Both the position numbers and the translations under genes were made by a program. A stretch of 64,000 nt of DNA from Prorocentrum cordatum (lineage: Eukaryota; Sar; Dinophyceae; Prorocentrales; Prorocentraceae), in the NCBI GenBank assembly GCA_963575745.1, contig CAUYUJ010020763.1, forward strand, positions 62,001-126,000, written 5' to 3'. The notes beneath the pieces are model-generated. The model did not search any database. It saw only the letters and a list, made by a program, of their open reading frames with translations, and was not told the origin of the DNA. This document shows positions 54,465 to 64,000 of this stretch, in pieces; position 1 is the first letter of the stretch; every line of letters begins with the position of its first letter.

Positions 54465-54765
54465 TCTCTGGGAGCCTGCTGCGCGCCCGTTTCGGATTAT
54501 TCGGCGAGGTCTCTTGGGAGCAATAGGAGACTTGCTGGAGTCTCCTGGGTTGCTCCACAAGTTTCTGGGGGGGGGGCTGGGGGCTTCTCGACGCATGTCG
54601 AAGGTATTCGGGGCCATCTTGTGGCGAAGGGTTCCCAGGGCCTCTTCAAGTTTCCCCATCTTGGGTTTATGTTGGAGATACATTGGGCCATCTTGGGGGT
54701 ATCTGGGGTCATTGGGGAACCCTTTTTGGTCGTCTTGGGGAGCCGTCAAGGTCAGGTAAAGTGAG
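54465..54765. repeat. CTTGGGGCCATC short-repeat block
   Basis: Words GGTCTCTTGGGAG, GGGCCATCTTGTGG, GGGCCATCTTGGGG and GTCGTCTTGGGGAG, a diverged block of the CTTGG family. Confidence 0.65.
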
Positions 54766-55960
54766 CCTGTTGGGCAGCGATTGGCTTTCGGAAACCCGAA
54801 AAAGGCGAGAAGTGGGAAGTCCTGCGCTTTCGGGAACCCGAAAAAAAAGGTTTGCAAGCCTCAGGGAAGTCATTGAGCCGTGCCTATGGGCGCCCTGTTG
54901 GCGGTCCTCTTGCGGCTCTGTCGGGCCGCGGTGTGGGTCTCGAGGCCCGAATAAAGGGCATATTTGATTGTCGCGGGTGACGTGGTGGGCTTTTGGAGCC
55001 GCTCTTGAGCCTGCGCGGCGTACATCTCAAGCGTTGTGGGGACGTCCGGGGGTGGATTTGGAGGTTGTGATGGCCCCACAGGTGCGTCGGGCAGTTCGTG
55101 GGGGGGCCGCGCCCCCCCTCGTAGGGGGCCCGCCCCCCCCCCCCTCCCCTCCCCTTGGACAACCAAACGTCTCACACGTCTTTGAACCCCCTGGCGAGCG
55201 AGGATCGGCGGAGTTCGATGCGCGTCAAGCGACCTAGAATGTCTCGCACTCGCTGGGAGCTGCACACCAATCAGTCCCACGCACGATCACATCCTAGGGC
55301 TCAAGTGCTTAGTTGCAGCACACGGGGTACTCCGTGGATGGCGAAGCCCCTTTCTGTCATTGTTCAAGACGCTGACGCCATTCCGCTGACTCCCCGAAGA
55401 GGAGATTTGCGGCTTCCGAAGTCGTGCGTGATGCTTGACTTATCCCGACGTAACGCCCGCGTGAAATTATTGCTGGTTCGTTCTCGTCTTCTTCTGCGTC
55501 TGCTGGGGGGGGGGCTTCTTGGGGCCCTGTAGGGGCCTAGGGGATGTCCTCTTGGAGCATTTTCACAGCTCCTGGGGGCTTTGGAGGGCCCCTCAAAACC
55601 CTGAGCTCAAACCTGGTGTCCCTCTCCTCTGTGAGCGCCTTCCACTCCCGCCCGCGCCTGCCGACCTCCCGCCCGCGGCGCAGCCCTCGTGCTGCTTCCT
55701 CCGGCCTCCGCCTCCCCCCTCCGCCGGCCTCCGCCGAAGGCGAGATGCCAACCCCTCGATTCAGAAAGTCCACAGTCGGGCTGGAAGGGATGGGGCTGGC
55801 AAGCATGACCACCAATGTCACCGCGTGTGCCGCAGGTGCTTTTCACGCAGTCGTGCCCTGTCTCTTCCCAGTCCCTTCCTCCCAAGCCATCAATTGTCTG
55901 TCCCATCGATCCTTCCTGGAGGGGGGGGGGCAGGGGGCGGGTCTTGGGCTCTGGGGCAGA
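54766..55960. other. unassigned
   Basis: TTTCGGGAACCCGAAAAA occurs twice (about 54788 and 54831), forming a short inverted repeat each time. No gene recognised. Confidence 0.4.
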
Positions 55961-55964
55961 AGGG

Positions 55965-56056
55965 GAGGAGGAGGAGGACGGAGGAGGAAGAGTAGAGGAA
56001 GAGGAGGAGGAGGAGGAGGAGGAGGAGGAGGAGGAGGAGGAGGAGAAGGAGGACGA
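55965..56056. repeat. (GGA)n array
   Basis: About 90 bp of GGA with GAC and GTA breaks. Confidence 0.95.
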
Positions 56057-56438
56057 GCAGTAGGAGGCGAGATCCTGCCTGGAGCGCACCCCTCCGCAGC
56101 CAAGGCCCGCTCCGCTCCTGGGGCCGGCGCGGCCGCCCTGCGCGGCGCGCGGCCGCCCGGCGGCTCGCCCAGGACGCCGCGCGCCAGTGTGGCCTCGCCT
56201 CCGTGAGTTTGGCTGCGCAGGCGGGTGCGAAGTTCGACTAGACGCAGGAGTGACCTGTCGCCAGAGTGACCTCCGGTGCGGGCCCTATGGGGTCCCCCGA
56301 TCGCCGAGCGCGATGCGATAGTGGCGTCTTGCGCGCTCGTGTTTGACCCCCCCGCGGCCCCCAGAAGCCGCGCACCAAAGGTCACGCTTGCCCAGGGTCA
56401 CTCTTACGTGTAGCCGATAAGTCCACATACGGCGTAAG
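56057..56438. other. unassigned
   Basis: GC-rich; nothing recognised. Confidence 0.35.
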
Positions 56439-56590
56439 TCCATACAGAGAGCTCGGTCTCCGTCTGGGATTACTCCGTCTGGATTGAGCCTCTCCTGAGA
56501 GGATGCTAGGTCCATACGGAGTAGGTCCATACGGAGTGCTCGGTGTCCATCTTGGTTTACCTTGTCTGGACTCAGCCTCTCCTGAGTAGA
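56439..56590. repeat. tandem duplication, 87-bp period
   Basis: TCCATACRGAGWGCTCGGT and GAGCCTCTCCTGAG or CAGCCTCTCCTGAG occur twice, starting at about 56439 and 56526. Confidence 0.8.
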
Positions 56591-56618
56591 CGGCTCGGGC
56601 AAACCGGTCCTGTGGAAT

Positions 56619-56675
56619 GGGTCGAGACCTCCGGGGGTCGACGTTATCGAAAAAATATGACGTCGGGGGTCTGGG
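56619..56675. repeat. dispersed repeat shared with 47972-48030
   Basis: GGGTCGAGACCTCCGGGGGT and AAAAAATATGACGTCGGGGG match the segment at 47972-48030 with few changes. Confidence 0.75.
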
Positions 56676-57174
56676 TTTGGTGGACGCATCTCTCAATTTT
56701 TCCGCCACCTCGAGCGGCGTGCGCTCTGGGCGGGAGCACAGCCGAGCCGCAGGAGGGCTTGGCATTGACAGTGTAGCTCCGCACGCGAGCCACAGGCTCT
56801 AGCGAGCTAGACACATCCAGGACAGCGAGGCATTGAAAGTGCATCTCAGCATCAACAGAGTGGCCAGAGAGCCCCTGCGACATTGGCATGAGCGTTTCTC
56901 CACCCCGAGCCACATGCTCTAGCGAGCTAGAAATATTCACGACAGCGAGGCATTGAAAGTGTATCTCAGCATCAACAGAGTGGCCAGAGAGCCCCTGCGA
57001 CATTGGCATGAGCGTTTCGCCACCCCGAGCCACATGCTCTAGCGAGCTAGAAATATTCACGACAGCGAGGCATTGAAAGTGTATCTCAGCATCAACAGAG
57101 TGGCCAGAGAGCCCCTGCGACATTGGCATGAGCGTTTCGCCACCCCGGCGGGCGTGACCAAATGTCCCCCTCAC
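56644..57174 (-). CDS. uncertain ORF with a 40-residue in-frame tandem repeat
   Basis: A 176-codon minus-strand frame. The DNA repeat is exactly 120 bp (copies from 56821, 56941 and 57061), so a 40-residue unit is kept in frame: ARGGETLMPMSQGLSGHSVD then AE(I/M)HFQCLAV..SSSLE.V. The two right-hand copies are almost identical. The left copy differs from them by several base changes that alter codons to similar residues (Met/Ile, Leu/Val, Asp/Asn, Val/Ile), a pattern that fits a translated repeat. The plus strand has stops in each unit in the frame checked. No start context, partner gene or known family is visible, so it may equally be a non-coding satellite. Confidence 0.3.
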   Translation of the reverse strand: MRGTFGHARRGGETLMPMSQGLSGHSVDAEIHFQCLAVVNISSSLEHVARGGETLMPMSQGLSGHSVDAEIHFQCLAVVNISSSLEHVARGGETLMPMSQGLSGHSVDAEMHFQCLAVLDVSSSLEPVARVRSYTVNAKPSCGSAVLPPRAHAARGGGKIERCVHQTQTPDVIFFR

Positions 57175-57180
57175 TCTGCG

Positions 57181-57904
57181 TTTCCGTTTGCGGTGATTTT
57201 CTCCCTGAGCTGTTACTGGCTGAAAGGATTGAACCAGTCTTTCGTGGACATCCGATCCGATCCCCGTCTCGGTGTTCTTGAATCGCCTTCAGGATACATG
57301 GGGGGGAATCCTGTGACTTGTTGTGGCGAGCGCACACTGCCTGGCGCGGAGCCGCGGTCCCTCATTCCGGGAGGGCAGGGACCATGCTACCGTTGGCCCC
57401 AATCGCTCCTCCCCTCCTCGTTCGCCCCGCTTGCCAGGGCCCCGGAGACAGCATTCTCAATGCAAGAGCGCCGATCCATCGTCTTCTCCACCTCACTACG
57501 GTGGAAGACAGATTACTTTACGACGTTGGAGGGCAGATCCCTCTGGCGACGTACCCAACCCATTTACAATAAGCGGCCACACGAATGTGCCCATGCTATA
57601 TTGATGATGGTATGACAAGGAAGGGACTACGCGTTGCACGACTCATGGGGCAGATTTGAGTGAGGCGGCTGCACCTGAGGATTTGAAATGTAAAGTAGAG
57701 TGCGGACATACAACAATGACCAAGAGGAGGAATGCGGCGGAAGAGGATGTATAGAAAGGAATGAGAGAAGAGAGTAAGAGGGGCGAGGAGGTCGAAGAAG
57801 ATAGGACGATAGCAGGGGGTGAGGAGTAAAAGGGAAGGGGGAGAAATTAGGGTAGAAAAAGTTGGACAGACGGAAGATCGGCAGACGGAGAGCAGAGGGA
57901 GTGG
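57181..57904. other. unassigned
   Basis: No recognised gene; purine-rich from 57720 to 57900. Confidence 0.35.
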
Positions 57905-58170
57905 AGGGAGTGGCCCACGAAAGTGGCGCCAGTTGCTCAGTGGGCAGCGCCCAGGGCAATTTCCCACTTGAAACGTAGGACGCCCCTCCGCTGGACCTCC
58001 CAGGGCCCACGAAAGTGGCGACAGTTGCGCAGCGGGCAGCGCCCAGGGAGGCGAGGTCCCACTTGGATCCCCGTAGAGAATGATTCCGCTGCACCTTCCA
58101 GGGGCACCCGAAAGCGGCGACGGTTGCGCAATTGGCAGCGCCTAGTGATGCGAGGATCCACTGGGACCTG
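57905..58170. repeat. 95-bp tandem repeat, about three copies
   Basis: CACGAAAGTGGCGMCAGTTG, GGGCAGCGCCCAGGG recur at about 57914 and 58009; a diverged CACCCGAAAGCGGCGACGG copy is at 58105. Confidence 0.8.
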
Positions 58171-58827
58171 CTGCACGATAAGCAGCATGACCTGTGCCGC
58201 CCGCTTGTCAGGCGGCCTATTCTGCAGGAGTTGATTTCGAAGCGTTGCGTTGCCCTCCTGCCCTCCCCTCACTGCAGCTCGTGGTCTGCCGCCCGGGACC
58301 GCACGCACCCCGTCTGATCTAAGTTTTACCCTCGTGGTACATCGCAGTTGAATGAGGTGAGCCAGGATAAGATTTAGCTCAGCAATCGAATCCTTGGATG
58401 TTGGTTTGCTATTAGCCTGGAGCCCGGAGAGCCCATGCTGCCTGAGTGTGGTGGGTCTTCGAGAACCATCATATTTCAAAGTTGCGGAAACGGTGCCGTG
58501 ATTGATCTGATTGAGAAGCACCCCTTTGCGATTGAAATTGTATGCGATTGCTGCCGATGGCGACTGCCATTGCGGAAACAAATGTGATGATTGATTGGCA
58601 GTGTAGAGGCTCATGGTTTGGAGAAGCCGGCTCGACAGTCCTCGGGCTGAGGGTTGTGCAGTAGGCTTGGTTTGCCCCCGCCAAGCCTCGAGGGCAAGAC
58701 CCAGCCTCGGGCATCCGTCGCACGACTCCCGCCATGTCCTGTCCCCCCTCGGCTCGCCCATGTCCTTGCGTCCTTGCTTGCCTCGCAAGCTCGCAGGGCG
58801 CGGGCGGCCGAACTGCTCTGAATTCAT
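57937..58827 (-). other. 296-codon open frame ending in the 95-bp repeat, not recognised
   Basis: Starts ATG AAT TCA at 58827 and stays open through non-repetitive DNA (about 200 codons) into two copies of the repeat, which read RRCQLRNRRRFRVPLEG and GRCPLRNCRHFRGPWE. No family recognised; Arg-rich. It could be a small gene or chance. Confidence 0.2.
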
Positions 58828-58829
58828 CC

Positions 58830-60030
58830 TTCCTTGCTACGCGAGCTAGAGGGTTACGCCCCTATGCGACAGTATTTTTTCGAGGGGGACCTCTCCCTCT
58901 TTTTGAAATTCACGCGCCAGCTCGCATGGCTTCGTGACTCATCCTGGACGTCGATATGTGTGTGTGCGATTTCGTGTGAGCTGTGGGGTCTTTCTCGAGC
59001 GCTCTCACATGGTTTCTTGTATCGTGGTGCGTCCATGTGCGCCTGGCCTCGCCAGCCTGCAGACAGCTCGGCTGTGGCACAAGATGGCGAAAGAAAACGA
59101 AACAACAACAAAAACGATAGGTCGTGTTCAGGAAACCTGAAACAGAGCCATCGTCCAGTCACCCTGTCTCTTCCTCCCTGCCGCCGCCGTTTCTTCACCA
59201 TTTTATGAAGTGCGATGGCTTTACATTTGTCGCCCATCCAGGCCGCGTTCGCAAGCGGCATCCGCGCGAACTGCGCACGCGTGAGCCGGTCTCCCTTGCA
59301 CTCGTTTCTTCTTCCTATTGTTCTTCCTTTCCCTCCCTCCGGTGGTGTAATTGCCAGCTTATCTTGCCGCGGACCAAGTCGTGCACCGACTCCTTGACAG
59401 CAGAGTTGCTGAATTTTGAGGCAAGCGTTCCGGGTTGCGACCGTTCACATGACCATCGTGATGGTCCGATCCCCGTGCGATTCAATTTCTCCGACGAGCC
59501 GTGCGCGTGTCTCTTGTCGCTTGCACTCTACACACACAGCTATGTGATTGACGAATTCCCGCCCCTGTTCACCCGCCTGTCTCACGCATCATCTGTCCTG
59601 CGCCACTTGCGGACGCAGTTTTAACAGATCGAGGCGGCCTCATTATGTTGGCCGAGATGTCCGCCCTCCGGTTCTCCGAAGTGCGGCGACCATGATCCGT
59701 TGAACGATACATGATGTCGACCACGAATGTTCTTTGGGCGCCTAAATCTGAAAAGCGCCGCTTTCGGGACCCAATCTGGCTTGCACGTCCTGCACGTGTT
59801 TGCAGAACCTGGGCGCGTAGTTTTACAATTTCGGTTTTCGGGCCCCACTCAATTATGCTTATAATCACGGCGATCGCGCCATCATACGAGATTCGATGTA
59901 TGACGACCATCATGTGTGGCAAGTTGGGTCAAGGGTATTCGTGGCATTCTTCAGGCATGCCTGATCCGTACCAGTGCTGGGTGGCTCAGAGGGGAGCGGG
60001 GGGAGTAAAACGACGCGAAGATCGGGACAA
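58830..60030. other. unassigned
   Basis: Mixed composition; the plus frame 59124-59624 is open but not recognised. No repeat or RNA seen. Confidence 0.35.
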
Positions 60031-60034
60031 AATC

Positions 60035-60182
60035 GGATCGGGATGACTCGAAATCTCTGAGAATCGGCGGGTTTGGAGGCCGTATTGGGCGCCGCGGCCG
60101 CTCTCAGAGCGTTCCGGAACGCTCTGAGAGCGCTCCGGAACGCTCTGGAGCGATTTATCCCGATCCTAGCCCTGTTTTAGGG
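60035..60182. repeat. nested inverted repeats with a 34-bp perfect palindrome
   Basis: 60099-60132 is a perfect palindrome: CGCTCTCAGAGCGTTCC followed by its reverse complement. CGGAACGCTCTGGAGCG right after it repeats part of the arm. The pair GGATCGGGAT (60035-60044) and ATCCCGATCC (60157-60166) encloses it as an outer inverted repeat, and a small CCCT-GTTTT-AGGG hairpin follows at 60170-60182. The arrangement can extrude as a cruciform or fold as a branched RNA. Confidence 0.85.
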
Positions 60183-60712
60183 AGGGGCACCGGATGGGAG
60201 CGGAGGGGGAGGAGGAGAGGCAGCGCGGTGGCCCCACTCCTGCCAGGAGCCCAGGGTGGCCCAGCGGCGGCACCTCGTCCAGCGCAGCGGGGGCAGGGCG
60301 GAGAGCTTCGCGGGTGGCCTCTGCAGGCCTGGCCCGTCATGATTGTACTCCTTAGGCGATGCTTAAGAAAACCTAAGTTTTCGCCCAGAGTCTCGATTAT
60401 TCTTAGCTTTCCAATGTAAATCCCAAGATTTTGCTAGAAGTTCTGGGTTTTATTCAGGTTCTGAGAATATGAATTTCTTAACCGCCATGAGTGTACTCTT
60501 GTGCCCCCACCCCTGTTCTCCCGCTCCCCTGTTCCCCCACTCCCACCCCTGTGTTCCCATTCCCCTAGTCTTGTATCTTCGTTCCCCCGCCCCTGGTCTC
60601 CCCCTCCCCCGCTCTGCCGCCCACCATATCCTCCCCCCACCGCCCCTTTCGCTCTTCTCCGCCCCCCACCTCGTCCATCCTCCCCTGGCGCTGCCCGTTC
60701 ACCCTCCCTCCT
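60183..60712. other. unassigned, C-rich
   Basis: From 60500 to 60710 a C/T-rich tract with CCCCTGTTCCC words, which could act as a long pyrimidine tract ahead of the second leader relic. No gene recognised. Confidence 0.4.
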
Positions 60713-60734
60713 TCCGCAGCCACTTTGGCTCGAG
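60713..60734 (+). other. second spliced-leader relic
   Basis: T-CCGCAGCCACTTTGGCTCGAG. Compared with the dinoflagellate leader it has C for T at leader positions 5 and 11 and G for A at position 20; all three are transitions, and the rest match. It is followed after 18 bp by an ATG. Less certain than the copy at 7085, but a match of this quality at a second site on the same strand as a plausible reading frame supports a retroposed mRNA. Confidence 0.6.
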
Positions 60735-60752
60735 CGGTCGGCGTCCGAGAGA

Positions 60753-61069
60753 ATGCCCAGGTCTGCTTTGGTGGGAGGGCTTATCCATCGCGCGCTTCAG
60801 AAGGCAGGCGTCGGCAACATTGCTATGCGCGTGGTCTGGCAAGTAAGATAGTATGTCAAGTTTGAGCGCTACATGTTTAAACTAATGCGTTATCCTTGCT
60901 GCAGCAATTACGATGCGGTCATGGTTGCGTGCGCGTGCGCCGACATAGTTCTCGTACTGGCGCGTTGACGATGGCATTGAATTGTGTTGGCGCAATGTTA
61001 CGGAGCACACCGCTTCGCAACGTGTCTTTTTGTTGCAGCAGTGCAGTTGATATGATGAATGACAAGTGA
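60753..61069 (+). CDS. possible small two-exon gene downstream of the leader relic
   Basis: Exon 1, 60753-60842, 30 codons from ATG. A canonical intron can be drawn at 60843-60904 (62 nt): donor GTAAGATAG, branch-like ACTAATGC about 20 nt from the acceptor, and acceptor CCTTGCTGCAG. Exon 2, 60905-61069, gives 54 further codons in phase 0 to TGA. Without splicing the frame ends at TAG 60849-60851. The product of 84 residues is Cys/Arg-rich in its second half and matches no family I know. The leader relic 18 bp upstream suggests retroposition; an intron would then have been retained or gained later. Purely sequence-based, no expression evidence. Confidence 0.3.
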
Positions 61070-63470
61070 CTGCTCTGAGCGGAGTCCTTGTTATGGCGAG
61101 GATGTCTAGCATTGTAAAGGTTTGTTGGGTTACTATATATATATATGTGTGTAGAAGTACATACGCCCGCAGGCTGCCAACAGGTTCTAGACTAGGACGA
61201 CCTCATGTCATCGGGTGCTCGTCGAGGAAAGGCGTTGACACGTTTGCCCTAGAGCCGTATCACAGAGCCCAAAGAATGAGTGTTGTCTTCGCACTCCCTC
61301 CTCTGTTCCTCCCTCTCCGATGCTGCTCCTTGCGACAAGTCGATCCAGAAGCTTATAAAGAAACTCCCCTCTCGACCTCTGCGCCGGGCCCTGGGCTGAA
61401 CTCGCAATCCCTTGTGCTGAGACTCAGCGCCTGCGAACGCTGCAATCGCCAGGAGTTTAGTCATAAACAGAAGACAACAGGAGCAGCTCGGATTAGACCC
61501 TATGTGGCTTGCCCCAGTCTTCAGCTTCCACGGATGAGGACAACCTGCCAGATCTGCAATTTCAAAGTTGGCTTGGCCACCCAGGAAGGGGCAGAAGCAG
61601 CAGCGGCAACAGCAGCAGCGGCAGTAGCAGAACCCGTACTGGAGGCAGAGCCACGTAGAAGATCTTAAAAACCCGGGGACACGTTGGCGTGAACACAGGG
61701 CGGCGGCGATGCACCTTCGAGGCCGCACCAACATGGCAGTGGCGAGCAGGGGCGTTGAGATGGCTTCGCGTCAATGACACTGTCCCGCTGGCAGCTGGCT
61801 TCGAAGTGCACCAGAGTTGGCCCTGGGCCCTCGGCCGTCCGACGAGAGAGACGACCTTGCCAAGGTGGGCGCGCACGATGACAACGCAGCGCGGGACCGC
61901 GAGATCATGGCTCTCGTCAGGGAGATTATGAATCGGCACCGCGCCAACAGGGACCCGCTGGACAAGATTTGGAATCTCTCTGCAGTCGGCCTGGCCCAAC
62001 CAGTCTCCAAGAGGGTGCAGACCCGCCTGTTGGATGACCTCGGTATCGCGCAGCACGGCCCAAATGCGCGGGCCCAAAAAGCGACGTGCTCACGGGCAGA
62101 GGGAACCATGCAGAAGTCCAGCGTTGGCGGAGGCGAGCAAGCACGGCTTTCCTCATCACTCACGGGAAGCCCCTCAAGATCAACGCCCAGCTTGTGAACT
62201 TGCTTGTCGACGTACATGGACACTTGAAGTCTTGGTCGGCGCAGCTTGGAGACATACTCCGAGGAAAGGGCAGCACACCCAGACCGCCCGGTTGGGAATA
62301 GGCGACATATTATTAGACGTTCTCGGCAAGATGACAGGGATCAGCAAAGCGGTGGCGCGGTGTGGCCGGTCAGGCCTCTTGCTGAAAATCAGAGAGGAGG
62401 GTGACGAGGGGACGTCTTCGCGCTTGCTGGTCTTCAGGGCCAGAGTAGTTTGATCAGTACACCTCGCCGCTCTGTCCGCATTGCACGGAGAGCCCCTCGC
62501 CAATACCCAGCGTGGCCAGATCTATAGCATGTGTTCCAGGGTGATAGGTTTTTGCGAGATGAACAGGCGAGCACGTGATGAGGGAACCGTGCAGCAGATG
62601 GTCTTAACATCCATGCCTTGTAACGATCAAAAACGCATGTTCTGCATCGCGGTTGATGACGCATCATATCTTCTAACGTTGCTTTTCTAGTCATACTGGG
62701 CCAGGGCCCGTATGGATTCGACTACTGGAAGCGCTCGGACGGACGTTCTTGTGCGGTCTAGTTTCGATGCGCAGATGCTGCTTTCCAAGTATAAGCGGAG
62801 GCACGACTCTAGTCGCGGACAATTAGTCCCTGTGGCCAGCCGCAGATCATAGTCATCAGAATCTTGAGCTTGAGATTTCGCGAAGTTGGGCGGACAGACA
62901 GGATGGTAGCAAGAGCATGCTCAAGATCTAGCTGTGGCTTTATTGGCCATGGTATGCTGCATGAGCTTGCCTATCGCAGGTCGGTTCATGAGGTCTTCCT
63001 GGTTACCTGGCGACTTTTCGATTCGCCCCGCAGTTGCCGCATCGTTGACCCCAGCAGGGGTGGCCTCCCTCCGTATTCAACAAAAAATGCATTATCCGTT
63101 CCCAGGAAAGAGCCAGGTGCAGTTGGATTCGATGTTGCCACATGAAACATAGTTCTGCCAAACTGAATTGCGCCGCAAACATCATTAAGTGCGGTTTGAT
63201 CCTCCATTTCCGCCGCACTTTCCCAGGCAAAACATTCCAAAGTTGGGAACTCTGGACGGTACACGGGTCATTCACTCAAGGCATGACAGTAGTGATGATG
63301 GGTGGCAGACCTCGCAGTTGATCATGAGTTGGTATCGAAGACGCTTACGGCGAATCACCGCCGCCCCCCGCCTTCTATGGAAGCGCCTATGTGGCCGAAC
63401 GTTGAGGCCAGAGCTTGGCCAAGCTATCGGACCATGTGTTCCCCGAATCGGTTTGGAAAGCATTCGGGGA
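61070..63470. other. unassigned; weak coding-like patch 61817-62301
   Basis: A (GCAGCGGCA)-type run lies at 61597-61632. From 61817 one plus frame reads a charged, helical peptide (RDREIMALVREIMNRHR, DPLDKIWNLSAVGLAQP), and a second frame from about 62086 to 62301 continues with KINAQLVNLLVDVHGHL. These look more protein-like than the surroundings and could be one decayed reading frame with a frameshift near 62080. The family is not recognised. The rest holds nothing that I can name. Confidence 0.3.
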
Positions 63471-64000
63471 ACACGTGGGCATCTTGAAGGTCATCTTGGC
63501 CGCCTGGAGGCCATTTTGATCCTTTCGGGCCTTCTTGGAGGACGTCTTGGAGGCCTCTTCGGCCGTCTTGGGGGCCTCTTGGGGCCGTCTTGGGCCTCTT
63601 GGGCGATCTTTGTGGGCACTTGGGCCATCTCGGGCCGTCGGAAACAAAGCAAATGCCACAATCCTTGAAAAACTCATGGGGAAATCGATGAGTTTGGCCT
63701 GTTCAGGCCTTCCTGGAGGCCCTCTTGGAGGCCTCTTGGGCCGTCTTGGGCCATCTTAGTGCCATCTTCGGCCGTCTTGGTGGGCCCCCGGCCCGTCCGA
63801 CCCGTCGGAAGCCGTTTGGGGGGGCCTCTCTGAGCCGACTCGGGGCCTTCTTGAAATGCTCCAGGGCCGTCTTGGAGGCCATCTTGGGCGTCTTAAAGCC
63901 TCCTGGGCCATCTTGGGGGCCTCTTGGGGCCGTCTTGGGGGCCTCTTGGGCCGTTCTGGGGCCATCTTGGAGGCCTCTTAGGCGATCTTTGGGGGCTCTT
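63471..64000. repeat. GGCCATCTTGGG / GGCCTCTTGGGG short-repeat block
   Basis: CATCTTGAAGG, GGCCGTCTTGGGG, GGCCTCTTGGG and GGCCATCTTGG words recur every 12-20 bp to the end of the window, interrupted at 63640-63690 by mixed sequence. Same family as 16336-16515 and 19140-19462. Confidence 0.9.

Overview
The window looks like nuclear DNA of a dinoflagellate. The strongest evidence is two degenerate copies of the 22-nt dinoflagellate trans-spliced leader embedded in genomic sequence, at 7085-7106 (20 of 22 positions match) and 60713-60734 (19 of 22, all three differences transitions). Supporting evidence is high GC, very low gene density, huge (GGA/TCC)n arrays, and a LINE-type retrotransposon of the layout I associate with dinoflagellate genomes: a zinc-finger/coiled-coil ORF1, then an endonuclease plus reverse transcriptase ORF2 with C-terminal zinc fingers. 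The species cannot be decided from sequence alone; a GC-rich free-living genus is as plausible as any. No bacterial operons, tRNA, rRNA or CRISPR arrays were seen.

Layout. 0-7 kb: minisatellites and satellites (a 7-bp array; a 2.8-4.3 kb satellite whose period shifts from about 129 to about 100 bp; a 5.6-6.8 kb pair of related 90-bp and 79-bp satellites). 7.1-9.4 kb: a spliced-leader relic followed by an intronless acyltransferase-3/SGNH gene broken by two in-frame stops and one frameshift, so a retroposed and decayed gene. 9.4-18 kb: unassigned GC-rich DNA with dispersed repeats. 18.7-29.3 kb: a repeat mega-region built from two modules, a 25/28-bp 'GTGTGAGTCGTTCGGG' minisatellite and a 'GGCCTCTTGGGG' short repeat, in sense and antisense blocks with higher-order structure and shared 3' flanking modules. 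30.8-36.5 kb: a minus-strand LINE lying between two (CTC)n arrays, with ORF1 intact and ORF2 multiply broken. 36.5-48.9 kb: simple repeats, with a change from pyrimidine-rich to purine-rich arrays at about 38-39 kb, and an AT-richer island at 40-41.5 kb. 48.9-57 kb: GC-rich DNA open in several frames at once but without a recognisable gene. 56.4-58.2 kb: three tandem repeat arrays, one with a 40-residue in-frame repeat. 60.0-61.1 kb: nested palindromes, then a second spliced-leader relic followed by a possible small two-exon gene. 63.5-64 kb: another block of the 'GGCCTCTTGGG' family.

The window contains no pathway. It reads as a retroposition-shaped genome segment: reverse-transcribed mRNAs (spliced-leader relics), a LINE that could supply the machinery, and microsatellite or minisatellite modules that have been copied, inverted and mosaicked. 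Only the LINE ORF1 and the acyltransferase are confidently recognised as protein-coding in origin. Most long open frames elsewhere are consequences of GC-rich repeat sequence.
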